A stretch of 64,000 nucleotides of DNA from Dehalococcoidia bacterium. Its GTDB lineage: Bacteria > Chloroflexota > Dehalococcoidia > SZUA-161. The translations under genes were made by a program, and so were the position numbers. Under the pieces are notes generated by a model. It searched no databases, had not been told where the DNA came from, and saw only the letters and a list, made by a program, of their open reading frames with translations. The stretch spans positions 1 through 64,000 of the forward strand of contig JACWAE010000024.1 in the NCBI GenBank assembly GCA_014874385.1. The letters run 5' to 3'. This document shows, piece after piece, positions 49,046-58,642 of this stretch (the first letter of the stretch is position 1; each line of letters starts with the position of its first letter).

Positions 49046-49648
49046 ATGAAAAGAATCCATCTCACTCAAGAGCTAGCTTATAATGGGCTTACTGTGGAGA
49101 AAGCCATCGCAAATCGGAGGTCGCAGCGAGGCTTTACAGGTGAGACAATGCCCCTGGTAGAACTCTCACATCTTCTGTACTACTCAAGCGGCATCACAGA
49201 CAAGCGCCACGGATTAAGAGCCGCCCCTTCGGCGGGCGCTACCTACCCTATCGAGGTCTACGCCATAGTAAATAACATCGAAGGTCTGGCCAAGGGCACA
49301 TATCACTACCTGGTCTCATCCCATGAACTGGAGCTTCTCCGCGAGGGCGACTTCGGCAACGAGATGTCGCGGGCTGCCCTCCAGGAGAGGATGTTCAAAC
49401 AGGCCAATGTGATAGTAGCGCTCTCCGCCGTGTTTCAGCGCACCCAGCAGCGATATAGAGAGCGCGCTCAACGCTACATATGTTTCGAGGCGGGGCACAT
49501 CGCGCAGAACACATATCTCATAGCTACCTCACTGGGATTGGGAGCCTGTGCTATCGGTGCTTTTTACGACAATGAATTCAACCGCTTACTTGGGTTAGAT
49601 GGCAGGAACGAGAGCGTGCTTTATATTATGGCAGTTGGCAAAATTTAG
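49046..49648 (+). CDS. SagB-type nitroreductase-family oxidoreductase
   Basis: 200 aa from ATG 49046. The FMN-binding start RRSQRGFTGETMPLVELSHLL (first 20 residues of this segment) and APSAGATYPIEVYAIV mark the SagB-like group of nitroreductases, and a late SLGLGACAIGAFYD completes the flavin pocket. SagB enzymes oxidise azolines in peptide toxins, but many stand-alone members have unknown substrates. No peptide-modification genes are near. It precedes hpt by 13 bp. A weak ribosome site leaves the start uncertain (TTG at 49022 is possible). Confidence 0.78.
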   Translation: MKRIHLTQELAYNGLTVEKAIANRRSQRGFTGETMPLVELSHLLYYSSGITDKRHGLRAAPSAGATYPIEVYAIVNNIEGLAKGTYHYLVSSHELELLREGDFGNEMSRAALQERMFKQANVIVALSAVFQRTQQRYRERAQRYICFEAGHIAQNTYLIATSLGLGACAIGAFYDNEFNRLLGLDGRNESVLYIMAVGKI

Positions 49649-49661
49649 CAGGGGGAAGTTC

Positions 49662-50180
49662 TTGGATAAGACCAAAATTATTATCACGAGAGAAGAGATC
49701 GCCAAGAGGATAGCTGAACTCGCGGCCGAGCTCAGTAGAGACTATAAGGATAAGAACCCTATCCTCATCGGCGTTCTGAAGGGCAGCTTCGTTTTCCTGT
49801 CAGACTTGGTCCGTGCCATGAACATACCTGTCGAGGTCGACTTCATCAGAGTATCGAGCTACGGTGCATGCAAGGAGACCTCGGGCAAAATCAAGCTGGT
49901 ACAAGGGCTCAAGATACCGATAAAAGGCAGACATGTGCTGGTAGTCGAGGACATCGTGGACGGCGGACTCACGGTGAGCTTTCTACTAGATTATGTAAAG
50001 CACAGAAGGCCTGTTTCAATTAAGTTATGTGCCCTGTTTGACAAACCATCGCGGCGGAAAGTGGAAGTCCCTATCGACTATATAGGATTCACAATCCCCG
50101 ATGCCTTCGTTGTCGGCTACGGTTTGGACTGTAATGAAAAGTACCGCTATTTGCCCGACCTTTGCATCCTGGAGGAGTAG
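49662..50180 (+). CDS. hpt: Hypoxanthine phosphoribosyltransferase
   Basis: 172 aa from TTG 49662 with AGGGGG upstream; longer frames begin inside the nitroreductase. Makes IMP or GMP from hypoxanthine or guanine with PRPP. The PRPP motif is VVEDIVDGGLT at 94-104 (Gly for the usual Thr at 101), with the SYG region for magnesium at 66-68 and a late FVVGYGLD loop. adeC begins 2 bp after the stop: AdeC makes hypoxanthine and Hpt uses it. Confidence 0.92.
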   Translation: MDKTKIIITREEIAKRIAELAAELSRDYKDKNPILIGVLKGSFVFLSDLVRAMNIPVEVDFIRVSSYGACKETSGKIKLVQGLKIPIKGRHVLVVEDIVDGGLTVSFLLDYVKHRRPVSIKLCALFDKPSRRKVEVPIDYIGFTIPDAFVVGYGLDCNEKYRYLPDLCILEE

Positions 50181-50182
50181 AA

Positions 50183-51883
50183 TTGAGCCTGGAGAAACTG
50201 ATAGCCGTAGCCAGAGGCGAGGTTCCAGCAGACCTCTTGCTCACTAATGCCAGGGTTGTTAACACATTCACGGCTGAGATCGAGAAGGGCAATGTCGCCA
50301 TCTCACGAGGACGTATAGCCGGCATCGGTGACTATCATCAGGCGAAGCAGACTATAGACCTAAAAGGCAAATACCTGGCCCCGGGGCTGCTCAATGGCCA
50401 TATCCATATCGAGAGTTCCCTTTTACATATCGCTGAGTACGCCAAGGCAGTGGTGCCCAGAGGGACTTCCGCTATAGTCACCGATCTTCACGAGATAGCC
50501 AATGTTGCCGGACTGAGGGGTATCAGGTATATGATGGACTGCGCTCGAGGGCTACCGTTAGACTGCTATTTCATGGCTCCCTCCTGCGTGCCTGCCACAC
50601 ATCTCGAGACGTCCGGTGCTCAGCTTGGCGCAAAAGAGCTTCAGACCGCCTTGAAATGGAAGAACGTTATCGGCTTGGGCGAGTTGATGAACTTCCCAGG
50701 TGTGTTGATGCGAGACGAAGAGGTATTAAAGAAGCTTAGACTGGCTAAAGGCAAAGTGATAGATGGGCACGCCCCCGGAGTCAGCGGCAAGGATTTGAAT
50801 GCCTATCTGGCAGCAGGGGCCAGCTCCGACCACGAGTCTACTGCCATAGAGGAAGGAAGAGAAAAACTGAGACGCGGTATGTATCTCATGATACGAGAGG
50901 GCTCATCGGAGAAGAACCTGGATGAACTGCTGCCTCTGGTCACAGACAAGACCTATAAGAGATGCCTTTTTGTGACCGATGACCGTACCTGCGCCGACCT
51001 GCTCAGGGAAGGCGATATAGACGCCGTAGTCAGAAAGGCGATAGCAAGAGGACTCGACCCCATCCGCGCCATCCAGATGGCGACCATCAATACTGCCGAG
51101 CATTTCAGGCTGAGGCAAGTCGGAGCGGTAGCACCGGGATATGTGGCTAATTTAATCGTAATTGACGACCTGTCAAAGCTGAGCGTAGACATGGTATTTC
51201 ACCAGGGAAAGCTGGCAGCCCGGGAGGGCGAGGCGCTTTTTTCTGCTTCTCGGCGAACCGACCCCAAGATCACCCACTCTGTCAACATCAAACCATTCGA
51301 CATAGACGCATTAAAGATACCGGCCTCCAGGAAGGACTTACCGATTATTGAGATTGTCCCTGGACAGATAATCACCAGGAGTATCAAGCTGGAGGCGAAT
51401 GTCAAGAACGGCTTTGTGGTGCCGGACATGGAGCGCGACATACTGAAGCTGGTAGTGGTGGAAAGGCACAAAGCTACCGGCAACATAGGTTTGGGATTCG
51501 TAAAAGGGTTCGGACTCAAAAACGGGGCGTTGGGCTCATCCATAGCCCACGACTCTCATAATATCGTTGTCGTGGGCACAAACGACCAGGATATTTTCGC
51601 GGCAGTTAAGGAGGTCGAAAGGCTACAGGGCGGTCTGGTTGCTGCGGCTGGAGGCAAAATCAGATGGTCTTTAGCATTGCCTATTGCCGGGCTGCTCTCG
51701 GAAGAGCCGCTTGAGGCTGTAGTGCCTGAGCTGGAGAAACTACAGAAGACGGCTGCTGATTTGGGTTGTGTGCTGCCGTCGCCCTTCGCTACACTATCAT
51801 TCCTGGCCCTGCCCGTGATACCTGAGCTAAGACTAACGGATAAAGGACTGGTCGACGTAGTAGCATTCAAGCTACTAGGCTGA
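50183..51883 (+). CDS. adeC: Adenine deaminase
   Basis: 566 aa metallo-amidohydrolase turning adenine into hypoxanthine and ammonia. Metal ligands lie in NGHIHIESS and later in DGHAPG and SSDHEST; the C-terminal half carries KNGALGSSIAHDSHN, a mark of AdeC. TTG start 50183 after GGAGGAG, 2 bp from the hpt stop. In this operon it can use adenine released by MtnP further on. Confidence 0.94.
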   Translation: MSLEKLIAVARGEVPADLLLTNARVVNTFTAEIEKGNVAISRGRIAGIGDYHQAKQTIDLKGKYLAPGLLNGHIHIESSLLHIAEYAKAVVPRGTSAIVTDLHEIANVAGLRGIRYMMDCARGLPLDCYFMAPSCVPATHLETSGAQLGAKELQTALKWKNVIGLGELMNFPGVLMRDEEVLKKLRLAKGKVIDGHAPGVSGKDLNAYLAAGASSDHESTAIEEGREKLRRGMYLMIREGSSEKNLDELLPLVTDKTYKRCLFVTDDRTCADLLREGDIDAVVRKAIARGLDPIRAIQMATINTAEHFRLRQVGAVAPGYVANLIVIDDLSKLSVDMVFHQGKLAAREGEALFSASRRTDPKITHSVNIKPFDIDALKIPASRKDLPIIEIVPGQIITRSIKLEANVKNGFVVPDMERDILKLVVVERHKATGNIGLGFVKGFGLKNGALGSSIAHDSHNIVVVGTNDQDIFAAVKEVERLQGGLVAAAGGKIRWSLALPIAGLLSEEPLEAVVPELEKLQKTAADLGCVLPSPFATLSFLALPVIPELRLTDKGLVDVVAFKLLG

Positions 51884-51898
51884 TATTGAGGGAGACGT

Positions 51899-52447
51899 AT
51901 GAACCCTGAAACAACCAAACCACTGCCAAATATCACGTTCAGGCTGATGGCATTTTTCCTTGCATTGCATCGCAGGTTTGTGGATGTCAGAAAGCCTCTG
52001 GAGAAAGCCGGCATCAAAGAGGGTCAAACGGTCCTGGACTTTGGCTGCGGTCCTGGCTTCTATGCTATCGCAGCCGCTAGGATGGTTGGGGCAAAGGGGA
52101 AAGTATACGCTCTGGACATTCACCCTCTAGCAGTGCAATCGGTGCAGAAAAAGGCTAAAAAAACAGGCTTGACCAATATCACCACAATCCTTTCAGACAG
52201 AGACACACGGCTGCCAGACCAGAGCATAGATGTAGCGCTGGCATACGACATGATTCACATGGTAGAAGATAAACAAGCTTTGCTGAGGGAACTGCACAGG
52301 GTACTGAAGCCTAACGGTGTTCTCTCGGTCATCGTAGGGCATATAAAGGTTGAGGACGCTCTAAAGATTCTGGAACAGGACAGCCTCTTCTCTCTTAGAG
52401 ACCGGCAAGGCAGGCTCATAAATCTCAAGAAAGGCAAAGTGGGTTAG
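51899..52447 (+). CDS. Class I SAM-dependent methyltransferase
   Basis: 182 aa. Motif I LDFGCGPGFYA at 46-56, motif II acidic residue in ALDIHPLAV, and post-motif LPDQSIDVALAYDMIH. The N-terminal LMAFFLALHRRF may be a weak membrane or helix cap. Substrate unknown. It sits between adeC (15 bp) and mtnA (directly adjacent), so it is co-expressed with SAM by-product salvage. It makes SAH, which ahcY further on would clear. Menaquinone- or arsenite-type methyltransferases share the look; no choice is possible. Confidence 0.78.
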   Translation: MNPETTKPLPNITFRLMAFFLALHRRFVDVRKPLEKAGIKEGQTVLDFGCGPGFYAIAAARMVGAKGKVYALDIHPLAVQSVQKKAKKTGLTNITTILSDRDTRLPDQSIDVALAYDMIHMVEDKQALLRELHRVLKPNGVLSVIVGHIKVEDALKILEQDSLFSLRDRQGRLINLKKGKVG

Positions 52448-53482
52448 ATGGAAGGCTTCAAGATTATCGAGTGGCTGGGTGACAGAATAAAGATAATCGA
52501 CCAGACAGAATTGCCTCATAAAGAGGTATTTCTGGAGCTGCGCGACTGCCATGAGGTAGCCGATGCTATAAAGAAGCTATGTATTCGGGGAGCACCCGAC
52601 ATCGGCGTCGCCGCTGCCTACGGCTTCGCCCTGGCAGCGCAGGGAATAAAGGCAAGCTCCAAAGCTGATTTCCTGACCAAGCTGCGCCCTATCAGCGAGA
52701 CGCTGGCCTCATCCCGGCCCACAGCGGTCAATCTCTTCTGGGCCCTGGAGAGGATGAACAAAGTCGCTCATAGCGGCAAAAACGTGTCGCAGATAAAGGC
52801 AGCCCTCATCACTGAGGCGCAGTGTATAGAGACTGAAAACGACGAGGCAAACCGCCGTCTCAGCGAGCTCGGAGCTGCGTTGATTCAGGATGGATTCACC
52901 ATACTGACCCACTGCAATGCAGGGTCTCTGGCTACGGCGGGATACGGCACGGCGCTGGGCGTAATCAAAATGGCCAAGGAGCAAGGCAAAAAAGTGAAGG
53001 TTTATGCCAACGAGACCCGCCCACTGCTGCAGGGAGCCAGGCTCACCGTGTGGGAATTGCTCAAGGAAAACATCCCGGTGACTTTGATCACCGACAGCAT
53101 GGCTGGCTATTTCATGAACAAGGGCGTAATCAACTGCGTCATAGTGGGGGCGGACCGCATAGCTGCTAACGGCGATGTGGCTAATAAGATCGGCACCTAT
53201 ACGATGGCGGTGCTGGCTACAGAGAACGGCATTCCCTTCTATGTGGCAGCCCCTATGAGCACAATCGACTTCTCGCTGTCATCGGGCGCAGATATACCCA
53301 TCGAGGAACGCAACCCGGATGAGGTCACTCACATCCAGGGCATCAGGATTGCACCCAAAGGTGCTAAGGCAGCCAACCCCGCCTTCGATGTGACACCCCA
53401 TTGTTACGTCTCAGCTATCATTACCGAGAAGGGTGTAGCCAGAGAGCCGTATGTGGAAAAAATGAAGGAACTTGCGAAATGA
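52448..53482 (+). CDS. mtnA: S-methyl-5-thioribose-1-phosphate isomerase
   Basis: 344 aa. Isomerises methylthioribose-1-phosphate to methylthioribulose-1-phosphate. Catalytic C156 in [10 protein letters not shown] and D236 in [11 protein letters not shown] are both present, as is the N-terminal [14 protein letters not shown]. Shares a fold with eIF2B but has the catalytic pair of true MtnA. The ATG directly follows the methyltransferase stop, and mtnP follows by 9 bp. Confidence 0.96.
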   Translation: MEGFKIIEWLGDRIKIIDQTELPHKEVFLELRDCHEVADAIKKLCIRGAPDIGVAAAYGFALAAQGIKASSKADFLTKLRPISETLASSRPTAVNLFWALERMNKVAHSGKNVSQIKAALITEAQCIETENDEANRRLSELGAALIQDGFTILTHCNAGSLATAGYGTALGVIKMAKEQGKKVKVYANETRPLLQGARLTVWELLKENIPVTLITDSMAGYFMNKGVINCVIVGADRIAANGDVANKIGTYTMAVLATENGIPFYVAAPMSTIDFSLSSGADIPIEERNPDEVTHIQGIRIAPKGAKAANPAFDVTPHCYVSAIITEKGVAREPYVEKMKELAK

Positions 53483-53491
53483 GGAGTGAAA

Positions 53492-54370
53492 ATGCCAGAA
53501 GCGAAGCTAGGTGTAATCGGCGGCAGCGGGCTTTATGAAATAGAGGGGCTCAGCGATGTAAAAGAAGTGCAGGTGAAAACACCTTTTGGAGAACCCAGCG
53601 ATGCCATAGTTTTAGGCAATCTGGGGAAGTCAAGGATCGCTTTCCTCCCCAGGCATGGCCGCGGTCATCGCATAATGCCTACCGAACTGCCGGTACGAGC
53701 CAATATCTGGGCTTTGAAGTCGCTGGGAGTAGAGCAGATAATCGCTGTGAACGCTGTGGGCAGCTTGCAGGAAGATATCCAGCCTCTGGACCTTGTTATT
53801 CCCGACCAGATAATAGACCGCACCAAAAGACAGGTAAGTACATTCTTTGGAGAAGGGATCGTAGGACATGTTACCTTCGCCGACCCCTTCTGCCCGGTGC
53901 TCAGCCAGCTCCTCTACCAGGTAGCATCACACGCTGACTTAAAAGACAAGGTGCGCAAGGTGCACCCCAAGGGCACTTATATAGCTATAGAAGGGCCCCT
54001 GTTCTCCACTAAGGCAGAATCCAACCTGTACCGCTCCTGGGGAGCAAGTGTAGTGGGCATGACTGCTATACCTGAAGCCAAGCTGGCGAGGGAAGCCGAG
54101 ATTTGTTACGCCTCCATCGCCTGCGTTACCGACTACGATTGCTGGCACGAGGTGCATGAGTCAGTCACCATAGAGATGGTGATCTCAAACCTGATGAAGA
54201 CCCTGGAGGTTGCCAAGGAGGTAATAAAAAAAGCCAGCGCCCAGCTTCCCAAACGAAGCGATTGCGGTTGCGCTACAGCACTCAAAGATGCTATCATTAC
54301 ATCAAGAGAATTAATTCCGCAAAAGAGGAAGGAGGAGCTTTCTCTGCTGATAGGGAAATACCTCAAGTGA
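53492..54370 (+). CDS. mtnP: S-methyl-5'-thioadenosine phosphorylase
   Basis: 292 aa. Splits methylthioadenosine with phosphate to adenine and methylthioribose-1-phosphate. IGGSGLYE (about 8-15), PRHGRGH phosphate site and IEGPLFSTKAES purine site are intact. The VGMTAIPEAKLAREAEICYAS region has the family's late signature (split here). ATG 53492 follows GAGGAG. Some relatives use other purine nucleosides, but the neighbouring mtnA supports this activity. Its stop overlaps the next start. Confidence 0.95.
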   Translation: MPEAKLGVIGGSGLYEIEGLSDVKEVQVKTPFGEPSDAIVLGNLGKSRIAFLPRHGRGHRIMPTELPVRANIWALKSLGVEQIIAVNAVGSLQEDIQPLDLVIPDQIIDRTKRQVSTFFGEGIVGHVTFADPFCPVLSQLLYQVASHADLKDKVRKVHPKGTYIAIEGPLFSTKAESNLYRSWGASVVGMTAIPEAKLAREAEICYASIACVTDYDCWHEVHESVTIEMVISNLMKTLEVAKEVIKKASAQLPKRSDCGCATALKDAIITSRELIPQKRKEELSLLIGKYLK

Positions 54371-55410
54371 CCAAAGGGGGATTTGAGCTAAACGGGCTGG
54401 CTACCGGTATAGGCAGCATGCCATATGTTGAGCCTCGGGAAGCCTGCTCTTTAGTTTTAAAGTATCTCTCTGAAATACCTGCATGGCCGCAATTGCCCAA
54501 GAAGTCATTTCTGGAAAATATGTACGTCCAGTTCAGCGAGGGCTTCCCCGGGGTGATAGTGGAAGGAGAACGTATCTGGGTAGACCGCTCTCAAGATTTG
54601 AGCAAGGGTTTAGAGCGACTCTACTCCGCCTACCTGGAGAATAAGATAGAATATGGCGAGATAAGCGCCAAACACGCCGCAGGGCTGCACACGTTTCTTA
54701 AAGAGGCTAAACAGAAAGAGCGAAAGGCAGTTAAAGGACAGGTGACCGGACCAATAAGTTTCGGGCTATCCGTAACGGACCAGAATCGGCGTCCGCTTCT
54801 CTACGATGAGATGCTGGCCGATGCTATAGCCAAGCACCTCAGGTTGAAGGCTGCCTGGCAGGAGACAGCGCTCAGGAGCGTGTGCCCCAAGACTATCATC
54901 TCTGTCGATGAGCCTTATCTATCTTCTCTGGGCTCAGCGTTCGTATCCACTTCACGAGAGCAGGTTGTAACTCTACTGGAGGAAGTACTGGGAGGCATAA
55001 GTGGCCTCAAGGCTGTACACTGCTGCGGCAATACCGACTGGTCGGTTCTGTTACAGACCTCTCTGGATATCTTGAGCTTCGATGCCTATAACTATGGAGA
55101 AACCCTGGCACTCTATCCAGACGGGGTGAACAGCTTTCTCAATCGCGGAGGGGTTATAGCATGGGGCATTGTTCCCAACGATGAGCAGGCCCTGAACAAA
55201 GAGACGGAAGCCAGCATCGGAGACAGGCTGGAGAAAACGATGGGGCTGCTCTCAAAGAAAGGTATCAGCTACGATACCATCAAATCGCAGTGCCTGATTA
55301 CTCCTTCCTGCGGGCTGGGCTCTATCTCTATAGAAGCAGCCACAAGAGCCTTAGAGTTGACTGCTGCGGTCTCAGCGGACTTTAGAAAGAGTCATAATAT
55401 ACAGAGCTGA
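54367..55410 (+). CDS. MetE-like (UROD/methionine-synthase fold) zinc protein
   Basis: 347 aa from GTG 54367, overlapping the mtnP stop. It resembles the C-terminal half of cobalamin-independent methionine synthase: an HxC zinc site (H218, C220 in AVHCCGN) and a late cysteine C315 in TPSCGLG. ISVDEPYLS near 178-186 fits the active-site acidic residue. The MetE N-terminal half is missing. Short core methionine synthases are known from Dehalococcoides and archaea and take methyl groups from methylcobalamin; this could be one or a different methyltransferase of the fold. The salvage and nearby B12 genes fit. Confidence 0.75.
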   Translation: MTKGGFELNGLATGIGSMPYVEPREACSLVLKYLSEIPAWPQLPKKSFLENMYVQFSEGFPGVIVEGERIWVDRSQDLSKGLERLYSAYLENKIEYGEISAKHAAGLHTFLKEAKQKERKAVKGQVTGPISFGLSVTDQNRRPLLYDEMLADAIAKHLRLKAAWQETALRSVCPKTIISVDEPYLSSLGSAFVSTSREQVVTLLEEVLGGISGLKAVHCCGNTDWSVLLQTSLDILSFDAYNYGETLALYPDGVNSFLNRGGVIAWGIVPNDEQALNKETEASIGDRLEKTMGLLSKKGISYDTIKSQCLITPSCGLGSISIEAATRALELTAAVSADFRKSHNIQS

Positions 55411-55461
55411 TAAGCAGTAAATAATCAGCAAATAAATTAACAGTACTTTGAAGGAGGCACT

Positions 55462-56733
55462 ATGAGCCGAAAGGCACGAAAATTGGCCAGGGGTGTGGCT
55501 ATTGCGGGGGCCGGTATGTCGAAGTTTGGCGCATTTCCGGACAAAAACGGCCGTGACTTGTTCGTGGAAGCATTCACAGAAATGGCCAAGTCGGTAGACA
55601 AGGGCATAGATACAAAAGACATTGAAGCTCTCTATGTGGGAAATTTCTCCAGCGACCTTTTTGAGGGACAAGGGCATATCGCTCCCATTATGGCGGACTG
55701 GGTAGGACTGGTACCCAAGCCAGCCATCAGGGTAGAGGGCGCCTGCGCCAGCGGCGGAATTTCTATTCGGGAAGGATTCATAGGCATAGTCTCCGGTCTT
55801 TACGATATTGTACTGGTCAGCGGCGTGGAAAAAATGAGCTATCTTCCCACGGAAAGGGTAACCGATACACTCGCCTCTGCCGCCGACACCATTTATGAGG
55901 GCTGCTGTGGATTTACGTTCCCCGGCCTGTATGCTGCCATGGCTACAGCGTATATGGCGAAGCATGGCGCCACTGTGGAAGATTTCATGAGAGTGGGTAT
56001 TAAGAACCACAAAAACGGGGCTCTAAACCCCAAAGCACAATTCAACAAGTCCATAAGAGACCTGATGAACGCCAGGATGGAGAAAGCAAAACAAAAAGGC
56101 GAGCCGTTACCCGCCTGGAAAGATGAGTTCGATTTTCTCAAAGACCCCCAGGCGAATCCCACAGTCGCCTGGCCGATGAAGCTGTTTGACTGCTCGCCCA
56201 TCACCGATGGGGCAGCCTGCATTCTTCTAGTCGCTGAGGACCTGGCTAAGAACTTCACCGACAAACCAATCTACATCATCGGTTCCGGGCAGGGCAGCGA
56301 CCACGCACTGCACGAGAGAGAAGACATGACCACCATACAATCGGCGAAGGTTGCCGCAAAAGAAGCTTACGAGATGGCAGGGGTGACATCCCAGGATATC
56401 CAGATCGCCGAGGTACATGATTGCTTCACCATCGCTGAGCTGGTGGCCGTCGAAGACCTGGGGTTCTTCAAGCCTGGAGAGGGTACCAAGGCAACCAAAG
56501 ATGGACTTACAGCTCGCGAGGGAGCTAAACCGATCAATACCTCCGGCGGGCTGAAATCCAAGGGACACCCAGTGGGGGCTTCCGGGGTGGGGCAGGTAGT
56601 GGAGATATGGCATCAGATGAGAGGGACAGCGGGGCCCAGGCAGGTCCCTGGAAAAGACATCCGCCTCGCCTTATCGCACAATGTCGGCGCTACGGGAGGC
56701 ACCTGCGTAGTTCACATTTATGAGAGGAGATAA
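55462..56733 (+). CDS. Thiolase (SCP2/lipid-transfer-type)
   Basis: 423 aa. Nucleophile C95 in EGACASGG, the HDCFTIAE motif with the second Cys/His, the GHPVGASG His motif, and NVGATGGT at the end. The SCP2-type thiolase lacks the classical last Cys and uses HDC instead. An insertion of about 50 residues (KSIRDLMNARMEKAK, about 190-245) is longer than usual. AAGGAGG before ATG. It heads a thiolase-DUF35-HMGS-like-thiolase run; DUF35 follows by 4 bp. Confidence 0.9.
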   Translation: MSRKARKLARGVAIAGAGMSKFGAFPDKNGRDLFVEAFTEMAKSVDKGIDTKDIEALYVGNFSSDLFEGQGHIAPIMADWVGLVPKPAIRVEGACASGGISIREGFIGIVSGLYDIVLVSGVEKMSYLPTERVTDTLASAADTIYEGCCGFTFPGLYAAMATAYMAKHGATVEDFMRVGIKNHKNGALNPKAQFNKSIRDLMNARMEKAKQKGEPLPAWKDEFDFLKDPQANPTVAWPMKLFDCSPITDGAACILLVAEDLAKNFTDKPIYIIGSGQGSDHALHEREDMTTIQSAKVAAKEAYEMAGVTSQDIQIAEVHDCFTIAELVAVEDLGFFKPGEGTKATKDGLTAREGAKPINTSGGLKSKGHPVGASGVGQVVEIWHQMRGTAGPRQVPGKDIRLALSHNVGATGGTCVVHIYERR

Positions 56734-56737
56734 TACC

Positions 56738-57151
56738 TTGACAGAGGAAAGAAAAGTAACCAGCAATTCATTTTACCAGTTTCTCGCCGAGAAGAAACTC
56801 ATGGCTTCCAGATGTAAGAAGTGTCAGGCACTCTATTTACCGCCTCATCCTATATGTGAGAAATGCTACAGCACAGATGTAGAATGGGTAGAGATGAAGG
56901 GAAGCGGTAAGCTCGCTGCTTTCACTGCCATCTCCGTAGGCCCAACCTGTACCATCGCGGAGGGCTACAATAGAAACAATCCCTACCTGGTGGGAATAGT
57001 AAAAATGGATGAAGGCCCCAAAATCTGCGGCCGTATTCATGGTATTGACCCCAAAAACCCTGAAAAAATCAAAGTGGGAACGCCAGTTAAGATAGAGTTT
57101 ATGGAGCATCAAGAAGGCGCCAGGAATTACCTCAACTTCAGGGCGCAGTAA
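56738..57151 (+). CDS. DUF35 zinc-ribbon/OB-fold protein
   Basis: 137 aa from TTG 56738 with AGGAG eight bases upstream; an ATG at 56720 lies inside the thiolase and has no ribosome site. The zinc ribbon is C26, C29, C40, C43, followed by a beta-barrel OB domain. DUF35 proteins bind thiolases and HMG-CoA-synthase-like enzymes and can bridge them, sharing a CoA site, as in archaeal mevalonate synthesis and in some anaerobic aromatic pathways. Position between the two partners supports that role. Confidence 0.9.
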   Translation: MTEERKVTSNSFYQFLAEKKLMASRCKKCQALYLPPHPICEKCYSTDVEWVEMKGSGKLAAFTAISVGPTCTIAEGYNRNNPYLVGIVKMDEGPKICGRIHGIDPKNPEKIKVGTPVKIEFMEHQEGARNYLNFRAQ

Positions 57152-57190
57152 GCAGAGAAAACGGCTTGGACTTTAACTAAGGAGGCAAAG

Positions 57191-58627
57191 TTGGCAGGCA
57201 TATTATCGTATGGTGCTTATATCCCCATGTGGAGAATGAGCAGAGACGAGATAGCCAAGTCAATAGGCAGTGCATCGCTGGGTGGAGAGAGGGCCGTTAT
57301 ATCCTGGGACGAAGACAGTCTGACGATGGGAGTGGAGGCAGGCCTCGATTGTTTAACAGGCTTCGAGCCCAAGGAAATAGACGGACTTTACTTTGCCACC
57401 GTTTCCTCTCCCTTCAAAGAGAAGCAATCTGCTTCCTTAATCGCTTCGGCTTTAGACCTCAGAAAGGACATATTCACCTTCGATTTCACAGACTCGCTGA
57501 GGGCGGGGACACTGGCGGTAAAATCTGCCTCGGATGCTGTAAAAGCAGGGACAATGAAGAAAGTCCTGGTTATTGCTGCCGATGCCAGGAAAGCTGAGCC
57601 GCGCTCTGATGCCGAACAGGCATTCGGTGACGGCGCGGTTGCCTTATTGCTGGGTGACGGGAAGGATTCCCTCGCAGAGATAGAGGACTTCTCCACTGTA
57701 CTAGACCCCATACCGGGCCCGTGGAGAAGGGAAGAAGACTCATATCCCAAAGTATTCGATGGAAGGCTTGACACCAGATATGGGCTGCTGAAGGACGTCC
57801 CTCAGGCAGTTGGCGATCTGATGAAGAAACACAGCATCCAGGCGAAGGATATATCCAAGTTTGCATTCTACGGTCCCGATGCAAGGAGCCACGCAGCTAT
57901 CGCGGCCCCGTTGAAGATAGACGCGAAGACTCAGATGCAAGACCTCTTATTTAAAAGCGTAGGAGTAACCGGGACAGCACACTGCCTGTTGCTCCTGGTA
58001 GCAGCACTGGAACAGGCAAAGGCGAACGACAGGATTATATGCGCCAGCTATGGCGAAGGTAGCGATGCCCTACTGATAAAGACTACCGAAAAAGTGGAAC
58101 AAGTGAAAGGCAAGCGTAAAGGCACAAAATATGTATCCACTAAGAAAATGATCTCGTCGTACGGGCGCTTCCTGGCGGTCAAAAAAGAGATTGATGTCGG
58201 TTGGCCGGAATGGGAGAAGAGCTCTGTGGTCAAATACTGGAGAGACGAGAGCTGGCTGCTGCCATTCTATGGCATGAAATGCAACAAGTGCGGAGCGCTG
58301 CAATATCCTGTGAGAAAAGTCTGCACAAACTGCGGTGAGAAAGACAACCATGTAAAAGTAAAGCTGGCCAGAAAAGGCAGGGTCTTCACTTTTACTCATG
58401 ACTACCTGCTGGGACCCGGGAATTTCACAGGCGACGGTATTAATCCCACCTCGAGGGTACTTGTCGACCTTGAAGACGGGTGCCGAATGTGGCTGGAAAT
58501 GACAGACCACGAAATCGAAGAGGTAAACATAGGCACATCAGTAGAACTGACCTTCAGGCTGCTTCATCAGAAGAGCGGCTTCCTTTTCTATGGATGGAGA
58601 GCCAGGCCTGTAAGACAATCTAGCTGA
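57191..58627 (+). CDS. HMG-CoA-synthase-like/DUF35 fusion protein
   Basis: 478 aa. Residues 1-325 have the thiolase fold of HMG-CoA synthase; residues 355-470 are a DUF35 zinc ribbon and OB fold (C364, C367, C378, C381). By eye, the region of the catalytic cysteine reads FTDSLRAGT (99-107) against the usual ACKAGT or ACYGG, so the nucleophile appears to be absent. The GDGAVALLLG segment is intact. If so, the protein may bind CoA substrates without claisen chemistry, or act in a new way. TTG start 57191 after GGAGG. Confidence 0.82.
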   Translation: MAGILSYGAYIPMWRMSRDEIAKSIGSASLGGERAVISWDEDSLTMGVEAGLDCLTGFEPKEIDGLYFATVSSPFKEKQSASLIASALDLRKDIFTFDFTDSLRAGTLAVKSASDAVKAGTMKKVLVIAADARKAEPRSDAEQAFGDGAVALLLGDGKDSLAEIEDFSTVLDPIPGPWRREEDSYPKVFDGRLDTRYGLLKDVPQAVGDLMKKHSIQAKDISKFAFYGPDARSHAAIAAPLKIDAKTQMQDLLFKSVGVTGTAHCLLLLVAALEQAKANDRIICASYGEGSDALLIKTTEKVEQVKGKRKGTKYVSTKKMISSYGRFLAVKKEIDVGWPEWEKSSVVKYWRDESWLLPFYGMKCNKCGALQYPVRKVCTNCGEKDNHVKVKLARKGRVFTFTHDYLLGPGNFTGDGINPTSRVLVDLEDGCRMWLEMTDHEIEEVNIGTSVELTFRLLHQKSGFLFYGWRARPVRQSS

Positions 58628-58642
58628 ATTCGGAGGAGAAAA

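Noticed and set aside
49046-49648. BluB (dimethylbenzimidazole synthase) because it follows a B12 operon
   Set aside because: The sequence fits SagB-type nitroreductases, and the gene starts a separate purine-salvage run after a hairpin.
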